Position numbers and translations under genes: made by a program
Shown here: piece after piece, positions 1-7,632 of the stretch
Layout of the letters: the number at the start of each line of letters is the position of its first letter
Numbering within the stretch: the stretch's first letter is position 1
The notes under the pieces: model-generated
Databases searched by the model: none
Seen by the model: only the letters and a program-made list of their open reading frames with translations
Told to the model about the DNA's origin: nothing
Source: Desulfonatronovibrio hydrogenovorans DSM 9292
GTDB taxonomy: Bacteria > Desulfobacterota > Desulfovibrionia > Desulfovibrionales > Desulfonatronovibrionaceae
Direction of reading: 5' to 3'
Length of the DNA: 64,000 nucleotides
Assembly (NCBI RefSeq): GCF_000686525.1
Contig: NZ_JMKT01000010.1
Location: forward strand, 186,001 to 250,000

Positions 1-567
1 GTCCATAAAGGCGATCAGCAGCTTTATGAGCACCTGCCCAACGATCAAAGGTAAAATAGGCATGATCCCATAAAAGGCTATGCTGATGAAAATCACACTG
101 TCTATGACCTGAGAAGATCCCGTGGACAGGTTGTTCCTGATCCAGAGATGTCTGCCCCGGAATATCTTTTTCCAGAAGTGAAAAGCCCAAACATCATGGT
201 TCTGGCTGATTACATAAGCAATCAAAGAGGCCAGGATGATCCTGGGAGCAGCCCCCAAAACTGATCCGTAGGCTTCCTGATTGTCCCAGAAGGAAGCTCC
301 AGGCCAGGCCAGGGCCAGATGAATAAGCCCGAGACTGACCACCAGGGCGGCAAAACCACCCAAAACCACCTGCTTGGCCTTTTCCTTACCCCAGATTTCA
401 CTGATGACATCCGAAGCAACAAAGGTGATGCAATAGGCCAGGATCCCTGCCGGAAGCACCACACTGCCGATGGTAATAATCTTTGAAGAAATAACTGATG
501 CCACCACCAGGCTTCCGGAAAATACCGTGGCAAGCAAAATAAACGCCAGGCTGTTGTCCCGATCCAC
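1..567 (-). CDS. VUT family (YhhQ-type) queuosine precursor transporter, partial
   Basis: This gene runs off the left edge of the window; 189 codons are visible. The product is a multi-spanning inner-membrane protein with alternating hydrophobic segments. The stretches reading SSKIITIGSVVLPAGIL near the N-terminus and STGSSQVIDSVIFISIAF near the C-terminus are typical of the VUT/YhhQ family, whose studied members take up queuosine precursors (preQ0/preQ1). The likely start is a GTG whose G is the last base of the purE stop codon, with AGAGGAG a few bases before it, so it should be translationally coupled to purE. The missing part is only the C-terminal end. Family assignment is from motif memory; the substrate is inferred. 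Confidence 0.82.
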   Translation of the reverse strand, partial: MDRDNSLAFILLATVFSGSLVVASVISSKIITIGSVVLPAGILAYCITFVASDVISEIWGKEKAKQVVLGGFAALVVSLGLIHLALAWPGASFWDNQEAYGSVLGAAPRIILASLIAYVISQNHDVWAFHFWKKIFRGRHLWIRNNLSTGSSQVIDSVIFISIAFYGIMPILPLIVGQVLIKLLIAFMD

Positions 568-1049
568 TAGATCTCCTCTGAGGCCTTTTCTACATCGTCA
601 CGCATCTTCTGTCTGGCAGCCTCGATTTTCCGGGCCAGTTCCTGATCATCCAGGGCCAGGATCTGGGCCGCCATCCAGGCTGCATTTCTGGCCCCGGCCT
701 TATCCAAGGCCACGGTGGAAACAGGAAAACCCGGAGGCATCTGGACAGTAGCCAGCAGTGCATCCATTCCCCCAAGGCTGGAAGCGGACAGAGGAATTCC
801 TATGACCGGCTTGATAGTGGACGCAGCCACAGCCCCGGCCAGGTGCGCAGCCATGCCGGCGGCACAGACAAATACCTTGCATCCCTTTTCCTCCATTTCC
901 CGGATCAACTTTCTGGTCCTCTCCGGTGTCCTGTGGGCAGAGGTAATGGTCATGAAATGTTCAATACCCAGCTTATCCAGAACTTCTGAACAGGGCCTGA
1001 CCTTTTCCAGATCAGACTTGCTTCCCATGAAAATAGCAACCTTTACCAT
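567..1049 (-). CDS. purE: N5-carboxyaminoimidazole ribonucleotide mutase PurE
   Basis: PurE acts in de novo purine synthesis, converting N5-CAIR to CAIR in the cytoplasm. The 160-residue length is normal. Visible signatures are MGSKSD at the N-terminus, SAHRTP near residue 38, the glycine-rich GMAAHLAG loop near 65 and VQMPPGFPV near 102. The AAHL loop points to the bacterial class I enzyme, which needs a PurK partner; no purK is in this window. The usual HLPG reads HLAG here. The start ATG has AGGAG at a good distance. It ends one base into the downstream transporter gene. A gap of about 190 bases separates it from the upstream ligase gene, so it may have its own promoter. Confidence 0.95.
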   Translation of the reverse strand: MVKVAIFMGSKSDLEKVRPCSEVLDKLGIEHFMTITSAHRTPERTRKLIREMEEKGCKVFVCAAGMAAHLAGAVAASTIKPVIGIPLSASSLGGMDALLATVQMPPGFPVSTVALDKAGARNAAWMAAQILALDDQELARKIEAARQKMRDDVEKASEEI

Positions 1050-1236
1050 ATGATACTCCTGTATTTATCTAAAAACATGCTTCCTGATAGGAATTGCCAC
1101 ATCCACGCATCTTCAAGTTATCCTGACGGACATGGCTGAAAAATGATTCGCCCGCAGCAGCCAGGATCTTAGTATCATTGCAGCCCTTCACCGTCCTGAT
1201 CACCAGGTGATTTTAAAGGACAGAATCAAGCCCGCT

Positions 1237-2526
1237 TTATCTTTTGTCCACCACCCTCACGGCCTTGCCCTGGTTTTTGGGCAGGCTTCCGTGCTCCACC
1301 AGATCGACCTTGGCAGTAATAAGGATCTCTTCCCTCAAAAGGCCGGCTATTTTCTGCTGCAAAGCCTGAAGAGTCCGCATGTCCTCCACGAAAAATTCAT
1401 CCCGGATCTCCACTTTGACCCGCATCTGATCCAGGTATCCTTTTCGTTCCAGTTCAATTACATAGTTCTGACCAACTTCCGGGATGGACATAAGTACTTT
1501 CTCCACCTGCATGGGATAAATGTTCACTCCCTTGAGAACGATCATGTCGTCGGACCGGCCGGTTATCCGGTCAATTCTTTTGTGGATGCGGCCACACGGA
1601 CAGTCACCCGGAATAAATCTGGTCAGATCCCTGGTCCTGTATCTGATGATGGGCATTCCTTCCCGACAAAGAGTTGTCAGGACCAGCTCGCCCACTTCTC
1701 CATCCGGCACAGGCTCAAGGGTCTTGGGATCAACTATCTCGGCCAGGTATGAATCCTCCCACAGATGCATCCCAGACTGGGCCTCACACTCAAAAGCCAC
1801 CCCCGGACCGTTCATTTCAGACAGTCCATAGGAGTTATAAGCCTTAACCCCGTAAATGGCTTCGATTCTCCGACGCACCTCTTCTGAATGAGGCTCAGCT
1901 CCGATGAGCATGATCTTCAGCTGCAAAGACCTGGGATTAATTCCCAGATCGTCAAACACCGAGCCAAGGTGCAGGGCATAGGACGGAATAATGTGAGCCA
2001 CTGTCACTTTGAAATCCTTAAGCATCTTGATCTGACGCTTGCTGTTGCCGGCTCCGGCCGGAATGGTCAGACAACCCAGTCTTTCAGCACCATAATGAAT
2101 GCCCAGCCCCCCTGTAAAAAGGCCGTATCCACTCATATTCTGAAATACGTCCCAGGAACGGACCCCTGCAGCATGCATGGATCTGGCCACCAGACCGGCC
2201 CAGGAGTTGAGATCATTGGAGGTATGATAGATTACCGTGGCTGCGCCTGTTGTTCCGGATGAAGCATGCAGACGGACCATCCTGTCCACAGGCATGGTCA
2301 GAAGACCGTCCGGGTAATTGGCCCGCAGATCCTCTTTGGTGGTAAAAGGCAGACTGGTGATGTCCTCTGCCTGGTTTACCGAAGAAACCCTTATTCCGGC
2401 CATAGCCAGCTTTCCACGGTAAAACCTGGAGGCCGTGGCCTGGTAAACAGTATTCTTCAGCCTTATGCCCTGAATCCGCCGTATTTCGTCCTGATCAGCA
2501 AACTCAATTCGATCATAGTATTTCAT
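1237..2526 (-). CDS. phenylacetate-CoA ligase family protein (PaaK-like)
   Basis: This is an AMP-forming acyl-CoA ligase of the PaaK family, which activates an aryl or acyl acid with ATP and CoA. The adenylation loop HASSGTTGA lies near residue 90, the YNSYGLSEMNGPG motif near 230 and the RTRDLTRF/GRSDDMI region near 305-330, followed by the small C-terminal lid domain. Starting at ATG 2526, with AAGG upstream, gives 429 residues, the usual family size; the longer frame begins at a TTG without a ribosome binding site. PaaK paralogs are common in anaerobic sulfate reducers, often for arylacetates from amino acid fermentation, so phenylacetate itself is only one possible substrate. It follows dnaB by 76 bases. 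Confidence 0.85.
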   Translation of the reverse strand: MKYYDRIEFADQDEIRRIQGIRLKNTVYQATASRFYRGKLAMAGIRVSSVNQAEDITSLPFTTKEDLRANYPDGLLTMPVDRMVRLHASSGTTGAATVIYHTSNDLNSWAGLVARSMHAAGVRSWDVFQNMSGYGLFTGGLGIHYGAERLGCLTIPAGAGNSKRQIKMLKDFKVTVAHIIPSYALHLGSVFDDLGINPRSLQLKIMLIGAEPHSEEVRRRIEAIYGVKAYNSYGLSEMNGPGVAFECEAQSGMHLWEDSYLAEIVDPKTLEPVPDGEVGELVLTTLCREGMPIIRYRTRDLTRFIPGDCPCGRIHKRIDRITGRSDDMIVLKGVNIYPMQVEKVLMSIPEVGQNYVIELERKGYLDQMRVKVEIRDEFFVEDMRTLQALQQKIAGLLREEILITAKVDLVEHGSLPKNQGKAVRVVDKR

Positions 2527-2602
2527 ATCCGGTACCTTATGTATCCAGTTCAAAAAACAACCAGGTGGGAACCAGAATCAGGGCTGTTCAACCCACCCTT
2601 GT

Positions 2603-4021
2603 CTACAGTAACCCATCAGCAGCACTTTCAGACGGCACAGGAATGTCCGCCAGATTTTCAAAGGCTGTAAATCTCTCCAAAAATGACAGCTCCACCATGC
2701 CTACTGGACCATTGCGCTGCTTTCCAACAATGATCTCGGCAATCCCTTTTCTGGGATTGTCGTCCTTTTTATTGTAGGCATCGTCTCTGTATAAAAAAAG
2801 AATAACATCAGCATCCTGCTCAATGGCTCCGGATTCACGCAGGTCAGACAAAACAGGCCTTTTATTGGTCCTTTCTTCAACCTTCCGGTTGAGCTGGGAA
2901 AGGGCTACCACAGGCACGCCAATTTCCTTGGCCAGGGCTTTCAATGACCTGGAGATCTCGGATATCTCCTGTTCTCTGGAGTCGATCCGTCTGCCAGCCC
3001 TCATCAGCTGAAGATAGTCAACTATAACCAGGCCCAGATTCTTCTCAGACTTGAGACGCCTGCACCTGGCCCGCATCTCAATGGATGACAGGGCCGCAGT
3101 ATCGTCAATAAATATGGGAGCCTTGGAAAGAGCGTCCGCTGACTGGTAAAGTCTGGCCCAGTCCTCGTCATTCAGATATCCGGTTCGCAAATTTTTCAGG
3201 TCCACCTTGCCAAACGAGCAGAGCATGCGCATCATGAGCTGCTCCATGGACATTTCCAGGGAAAAAATGGCTGTAGGCACTTCATGGGCTGTGGCTGAAC
3301 GCATGGCCACGTTCAGGGCAAAAGCTGTCTTTCCCATACTGGGTCTGGCTGCAATGATGATCAAGTCTGTGGGCTGGAGTCCGGCTGTTATTTCATCCAG
3401 ACTGTGGTATCCAGTTGGCACCCCTGTGACCAACTCCTTTCTTTCAACCCTTTTTTCCAGAAGCTCAAAAACTTCAGCCACCAGTTCCTTGCTTGACCTG
3501 AAGACCTGTTTGGACTTGGCTTCACTGATGGCGAATATTTTCTGTTCAGAAGTATCCAGCAGGTCATTGACCTCTGAAGCAGGCTCAAAACTCTGGGAGA
3601 TTATCTCAGTAGCTGCCTGGATCAGGCTCCTGCGAATGGACTTCTCCTTTACGATCTGGGCGTAATACAGGGCGTTGGAAGCCGAAGCCACTGCCTCGGT
3701 CAGGGAAGCCAGGTATACAGCTCCGCCCACACTTTCCAGCCGCGCTTTTTTCTCCAGGTCTTCATGGATGGTGACCAGATCTATGGGGATGTTTTTCCGG
3801 TAAAGGTCCACAAATGACCTGAATATGATCTGGTGGGCCGGAGAGTAAAAATCTTCTTCAGACAGGATATCGATTATGGAATGCAGAACCGTATTGGATA
3901 AAAAAACCCCGCCCAGAACCGCCTGTTCGGCTTCAAGGTTCTGGGGGGGCATATTCCTGATCAGATCCGAAGAAATTCTGTTCAGATTGTCAGGCAGGTT
4001 TTCTTTTTTTGCTGAAGCCAC
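2603..4021 (-). CDS. dnaB: replicative DNA helicase DnaB
   Basis: DnaB unwinds DNA at the replication fork as a hexamer. The N-terminal domain begins around MPPQNLEAEQAVLGG. The RecA-like domain carries Walker A ARPSMGKT near residue 225, Walker B VIVDYLQLM near 330 and the conserved SQLNRKVEERTNKRP arginine-finger region. I place the start at GTG 4021, which gives 472 residues, the normal length; the same frame stays open upstream but only as an out-of-frame shadow of rplI. The ribosome binding site is weak, so coupling to rplI, which ends 7 bases earlier, is likely. The rpsF-rpsR-rplI-dnaB order is conserved in many bacteria. Confidence 0.95.
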   Translation of the reverse strand: MASAKKENLPDNLNRISSDLIRNMPPQNLEAEQAVLGGVFLSNTVLHSIIDILSEEDFYSPAHQIIFRSFVDLYRKNIPIDLVTIHEDLEKKARLESVGGAVYLASLTEAVASASNALYYAQIVKEKSIRRSLIQAATEIISQSFEPASEVNDLLDTSEQKIFAISEAKSKQVFRSSKELVAEVFELLEKRVERKELVTGVPTGYHSLDEITAGLQPTDLIIIAARPSMGKTAFALNVAMRSATAHEVPTAIFSLEMSMEQLMMRMLCSFGKVDLKNLRTGYLNDEDWARLYQSADALSKAPIFIDDTAALSSIEMRARCRRLKSEKNLGLVIVDYLQLMRAGRRIDSREQEISEISRSLKALAKEIGVPVVALSQLNRKVEERTNKRPVLSDLRESGAIEQDADVILFLYRDDAYNKKDDNPRKGIAEIIVGKQRNGPVGMVELSFLERFTAFENLADIPVPSESAADGLL

Positions 4022-4028
4022 CTTGTCA

Positions 4029-4568
4029 CTATTTGTTCTCTTCCGGGGCTTCTGCAGCCTCGGGTTCAGCCGGAGTGTCCACAGCCTCTGATTCGACCGA
4101 CTCCTCCACAGCCTGAGGTTCGCTTCCGTGTCTGACCACGCTGACCTTGACCATGCACTGAACATCCTGGTGAAGCTTGACCTCCACCTCAAAATCACCA
4201 AGGGTCCGGATGGGGTTGTCCAGGACAATCTTCCTGCGGTCCACCTCGATCCCCATATCAGAAAGGGCGTCTCCAATATTGGTGGTGGTTACAGAACCGT
4301 ACAGCTTGTCATTCTCACCCACCCTGACCGGGATGACCACTTGGGCAGCATTAAGCTTGTCAGCCAGACTCCGAGCTGCCTGACGGATCTTTTCCATTTT
4401 GGCCTCAAGTCTTTTTCTCTCCCTCTCAAAGATATTCATGTTGGCCTTGGTGGCCGGCATGGCCAGGCCCTGGGGAATAAGATAATTTCGCCCGTACCCC
4501 GGCTTCACCTTGACCACCTCGCCCAGACGGCCGAGATTGTCCACATCTGCTCTAAGTATTATCTGCAT
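4029..4568 (-). CDS. rplI: 50S ribosomal protein L9 with acidic C-terminal tail
   Basis: L9 binds 23S rRNA near the base of the L1 stalk. The N-terminal MQIILRADVDNLGRLGE and GYGRNYLIPQGLAMPAT are the L9 signature, followed by the long connecting helix and the C-terminal globular domain. At 179 residues it is about 30 longer than E. coli L9. The extra tail after about residue 150 is made almost entirely of Glu, Ala, Pro and Val and looks disordered. The start ATG has GGAG upstream. It lies between rpsR (103 bases upstream) and dnaB (7 bases downstream). Confidence 0.95.
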   Translation of the reverse strand: MQIILRADVDNLGRLGEVVKVKPGYGRNYLIPQGLAMPATKANMNIFERERKRLEAKMEKIRQAARSLADKLNAAQVVIPVRVGENDKLYGSVTTTNIGDALSDMGIEVDRRKIVLDNPIRTLGDFEVEVKLHQDVQCMVKVSVVRHGSEPQAVEESVESEAVDTPAEPEAAEAPEENK

Positions 4569-4671
4569 GATGATGCTCCTGAAACAGCATATTCTAATAT
4601 TTATTGTCGTTTAATCAATGCATCTTGCCGGGCCGCAACATATTCCCGGCTGTGCTGAAAAATCCATCAGC

Positions 4672-4929
4672 CTAGATGGTCCTCTTATGCACCTGACTGC
4701 TGTGGGTGGCCGTGTAATACAACAGGGCCATCTGCCTGGACTTCTTGATTTCACCAGTCAACTTACGCTGATGCTTGGCGCAGGTTCCAGTAATTCTACG
4801 GGCAATAATTTTACCCCGGTCAGTGATGAAATCCTTGAGCAGCTCAACATTCTTGTAGTCCAGATCTATGTCTTTGTTGGCGCAGAACCGGCAGAACTTT
4901 TTTCTTGGTGCAAATTTCCTGAATGCCAT
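4672..4929 (-). CDS. rpsR: 30S ribosomal protein S18
   Basis: S18 binds the 30S platform as a dimer with S6. The 85-residue protein has the family core [18 protein letters not shown] and [19 protein letters not shown]. The N-terminus carries two cysteines (CRFCANK), the zinc-ribbon-like C+ form of S18 in part. The ATG directly follows the rpsF stop codon, with AGGAG inside the end of rpsF, so the two should be translated together in the stoichiometry of the S6-S18 dimer. Confidence 0.96.
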   Translation of the reverse strand: MAFRKFAPRKKFCRFCANKDIDLDYKNVELLKDFITDRGKIIARRITGTCAKHQRKLTGEIKKSRQMALLYYTATHSSQVHKRTI

Positions 4930-5241
4930 TTAACTCTCCTTTGACTCAGTCTTTTGTTCAAGCTTGACAGTCAGAAACTTGAATATTCCGTCAGCGTTCC
5001 TGATGTTTCTTTCCAGTTCAGCAACCTTGTCTGCAGGCAGGCTGTATTCCAGCCGCACATAATGTCCCCGGGTCTGTTTGCGAACCGGATAGGCCAGCTC
5101 CTTGATACCCCAGTCGTCGTTCTCAACGACCTGTCCGCCATCCCTGTCGATAATTCCGGACAGGGTCTCCACCAGCTCCTTACTGCCTTCAGAGCCCAAC
5201 TCCGGACTGAGCAAGAGAAGAGTCTCATACGTAGCGTTCAT
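4930..5241 (-). CDS. rpsF: 30S ribosomal protein S6
   Basis: S6 is a ferredoxin-like-fold protein of the 30S platform and partner of S18. The N-terminal YETLLLLSPEL, central GIKELAYPVRKQTRGHYV and DGIFKFLTVKLE match the family; 103 residues is normal and there is no long C-terminal tail. ATAAGGAGG stands before the ATG. It is the first gene of the rpsF-rpsR-rplI-dnaB unit and is preceded by a strong promoter and a leader hairpin, listed separately. Confidence 0.96.
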   Translation of the reverse strand: MNATYETLLLLSPELGSEGSKELVETLSGIIDRDGGQVVENDDWGIKELAYPVRKQTRGHYVRLEYSLPADKVAELERNIRNADGIFKFLTVKLEQKTESKES

Positions 5242-5266
5242 TCAAAATCCTCCTTATGGTCATTAG

Positions 5267-5288
5267 GCCCTCATCCACGGATGAGAGC
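5267..5288 (-). promoter_or_regulatory. hairpin in the rpsF leader, candidate S6:S18 autoregulatory element
   Basis: On the transcribed strand a 9-bp stem (GCUCUCAUC with GAUGAGGGC) closes a CGUG loop. It sits just after the predicted transcription start and ahead of the rpsF Shine-Dalgarno. rpsF leaders in many bacteria carry an S6:S18-binding hairpin with an exposed CCG; here a CCG lies at the stem-loop junction. The hairpin is seen directly; the regulatory role is inferred and the match to the known motif is only partial. Confidence 0.35.
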
Positions 5289-5302
5289 AAGGTAAACAGT
5301 AA

Positions 5303-5331
5303 TTATTATTTTGATATAAATATCATGTCAA
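5303..5331 (-). promoter_or_regulatory. sigma70-type promoter for the rpsF operon
   Basis: Read on the minus strand there is a consensus -35 box TTGACA (5326-5331), a 17-base spacer and TAATAA as the -10 box (5303-5308). The -35 box overlaps the last codons and stop of ispG, so rpsF transcription starts from within the end of its upstream neighbour. It fits a strongly expressed ribosomal protein operon. Confidence 0.7.
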
Positions 5332-6417
5332 GCGCAAATACTCATCCAGTTCCCGCATGAATTCGGACAGCAGTTCTCCGCCTTTGACTTTTTTGACCAT
5401 CTCTCCTTTTTTAAAAATAATCCCGCAATCCCTGCCTCCAGCCAGTCCGATATCAGCTTCTCTGGCTTCCCCCGGACCGTTGACCACACACCCCATGATG
5501 GCCACGGTAAAGACTTTCTCAATATTTCTGAGCTTCTTTTCAACCGCTTCAGCCATGGCTGTCAAATCTATTTCGGTCCGGCCGCAGGTAGGACAGGATA
5601 TTATGTCTGGTCCGCGCTGCCTCAGACCCAGGGACCTGAGTATCTCCCAGGCAACTGGCATTTCATTGACCGGGTCACCGGTCAGAGATACCCGCAAGGT
5701 ATCCCCAAGGCCCTGATAGAGAAGAACTCCCAGCCCCACCCCGGATTTGACTGCTCCACGCATGGGGGTCCCTGCCTCGGTGATCCCGATATGCAGAGGA
5801 TAATCCCTTTGATCAGCCATCAGCCTGTATGCCTCAATGGTCCCAAGGACCGAGGAAGACTTGAGGGAAATCTTAATAAGTTCAAAACCCCGGTCTTCAA
5901 GCATTCTTATATGCCCCATGGCGCTTTCAACCATGGCTTCAGGGGTTGGCCCTCCGTATTTCTTCAGAATGGTCTTGTCCACTGAACCACTGTTCACCCC
6001 GATCCTGATGGGAATAATATTTGACTTGGCCGCGTCCACCACCCGGTTGACTCTGGACTGATCCCCTATGTTTCCCGGATTAAGGCGCAGGCCATTGATC
6101 CCGGCTTCAATGGATTTCAGAGCCAGTCTGTGGTCAAAGTGAATATCCGCCACAACCGGGACAGGAGAGCCGGCAATTATTTCTTTGAGCCTGGATGCAG
6201 CCGGTGCATCAGGTACAGCTACCCTGACCAGCTCACATCCGGCCAGGACAAGCTGGTTTATCTGGTCCAGGGTTGCCCTGACATCCCTGGTATCGGTATT
6301 GGTCATGCTCTGGACCCGGACAGGATTGTCCCCGCCGATCCCGACATTCCCGATCATGACCTGCCTGGTCTTTTTCCTGTTCATGAAATGAGCATTACCA
6401 TCCGCTACCAGGCCCAT
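5323..6417 (-). CDS. ispG: 4-hydroxy-3-methylbut-2-en-1-yl diphosphate synthase IspG (GcpE)
   Basis: IspG is the [4Fe-4S] enzyme of the MEP isoprenoid pathway that reduces MEcPP to HMBPP in the cytoplasm. The TIM-barrel part contains VQSMTNTDTRD and ADIHFDHRLAL. Cluster ligands are in SCPTCGRTE near residue 255 and GCVVNGPGEA near 290. The length (about 364) is that of the compact bacterial form. The start is uncertain: TTG 6420, ATG 6417 or an internal ATG at 6384 (MNRKKTRQ), the last closest to E. coli IspG; none has a strong ribosome binding site. The gene end overlaps the rpsF promoter. Confidence 0.95.
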   Translation of the reverse strand: MGLVADGNAHFMNRKKTRQVMIGNVGIGGDNPVRVQSMTNTDTRDVRATLDQINQLVLAGCELVRVAVPDAPAASRLKEIIAGSPVPVVADIHFDHRLALKSIEAGINGLRLNPGNIGDQSRVNRVVDAAKSNIIPIRIGVNSGSVDKTILKKYGGPTPEAMVESAMGHIRMLEDRGFELIKISLKSSSVLGTIEAYRLMADQRDYPLHIGITEAGTPMRGAVKSGVGLGVLLYQGLGDTLRVSLTGDPVNEMPVAWEILRSLGLRQRGPDIISCPTCGRTEIDLTAMAEAVEKKLRNIEKVFTVAIMGCVVNGPGEAREADIGLAGGRDCGIIFKKGEMVKKVKGGELLSEFMRELDEYLRLT

Positions 6418-6531
6418 CAAGAAGTAAAATATCCTGCCTGTTGATATTTTCCCCCATCAACTCTATTATTTCCAGGGTCTCAATAACCAGAACTTATTGT
6501 TCAGCAACCAGTCAATTCAAGGAGTCCGGCA

Positions 6532-7467
6532 ATGAAAATCGGCATCAGCACCTGCCTTCTGGGTGAAAAAGTACGTTACGACGGTGGACACAAACTGGAC
6601 AGATACCTGCGCGACATACTGGGGAAATATGTCAGTTATGTGCCGGTCTGTCCGGAAACCGAGTCCGGACTTCCCACGCCCAGAGAAGCCATGCGTCTGG
6701 TGGGGCCCGAGGACAACCCCAGGCTGGTGACCATAAAAACCAATATCGACCATACCCTGCGCCTTAAAACCTGGGCCAAAGAAAAGCTGGACCAACTTGA
6801 AAAGCAGGACCTGTCCGGTTTTGTGTTTAAAAGCAAATCACCCAGCAGCGGCATGGAGCGGGTTAAGATCTATAATGAAAAGGGAAATCCTGCTCCCAAG
6901 GGCCGGGGGATATTTGCAGGCATGTTTATAGACCGTTTTCCCCTGACCCCTGTTGAAGAAGACGGCAGGCTCAACGACCCCATGCTCAGGGAAAATTTCA
7001 TCACCAGGATATTTGTTTTCAACAGATGGAGGGAACTTTCAGGTAAAAAATTTAATTCCGCCGCACTGGTTGACTTTCATACCAGACACAAGCTCCTGGT
7101 CATGGCTCATGATGTGGAAGCATACCGGCAGCTGGGCAGGATGGTGGCCAGGGCCGGCGAGTTCAGCAGGGAACTGGCCGAAGAGTATGCCACCCGGCTA
7201 ATGTCTGCTTTAAGGCGCTCTTCAACTGTCAAAAAAAACACCAATGTGCTCCAGCACGTCATGGGGTACTTCAAAAAACAGCTGACCAGGGATGAAAAAC
7301 AGGAACTCCTGGAGGTAATTAAAAGCTATGCCGACCATGAGGTGCCGATCATAGTTCCAGTTACCCTGCTCAACCACTATGTCCGCAAATACGGGCAGCC
7401 CTACCTAAAAGACCAGGTCTATCTCAATCCCCATCCCAGGGAATTGAAGCTTAGAAACCATGTTTAA
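6532..7467 (+). CDS. DUF523 and DUF1722 domain protein
   Basis: The N-terminal half (about residues 1-150) is a DUF523 domain, recognisable from MKIGISTCLLGEKVRYDGGHK and VCPETESGLPTPREAMRLV, with conserved cysteines (STCLLG, PVCPE). The C-terminal half (about 190-305) is a DUF1722 domain with FHTRHKLLVMAH and NVLQHVMGYFKKQL. This two-domain form is widespread in Proteobacteria, but I know of no biochemical function. AAGGAG lies at an ideal distance before the ATG. It is a single plus-strand gene between two minus-strand blocks, so probably monocistronic. Confidence 0.85.
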   Translation: MKIGISTCLLGEKVRYDGGHKLDRYLRDILGKYVSYVPVCPETESGLPTPREAMRLVGPEDNPRLVTIKTNIDHTLRLKTWAKEKLDQLEKQDLSGFVFKSKSPSSGMERVKIYNEKGNPAPKGRGIFAGMFIDRFPLTPVEEDGRLNDPMLRENFITRIFVFNRWRELSGKKFNSAALVDFHTRHKLLVMAHDVEAYRQLGRMVARAGEFSRELAEEYATRLMSALRRSSTVKKNTNVLQHVMGYFKKQLTRDEKQELLEVIKSYADHEVPIIVPVTLLNHYVRKYGQPYLKDQVYLNPHPRELKLRNHV

Positions 7468-7632
7468 ACTGAAAAACAGCATCCATATTAATCAGAATCA
7501 CTTCCAAACCCAGGGAGCACCACATAATCTACCAGCATAACAGTCATTATCCATTCCAGGAAAGTGGATGGAGCCTTTTGCATAGCTGGCCCGGAGACGC
7601 ATTGTTTTGCCCATAAAAACAGAAAAAAAGAC

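Noticed and set aside
1198-1210. Short palindrome ATCACC-A-GGTGAT between purE and the ligase gene
   Set aside because: Six-base arms in a 190-base gap are within chance, and it lies close to the end of the ligase gene, not at a promoter position that I could support.
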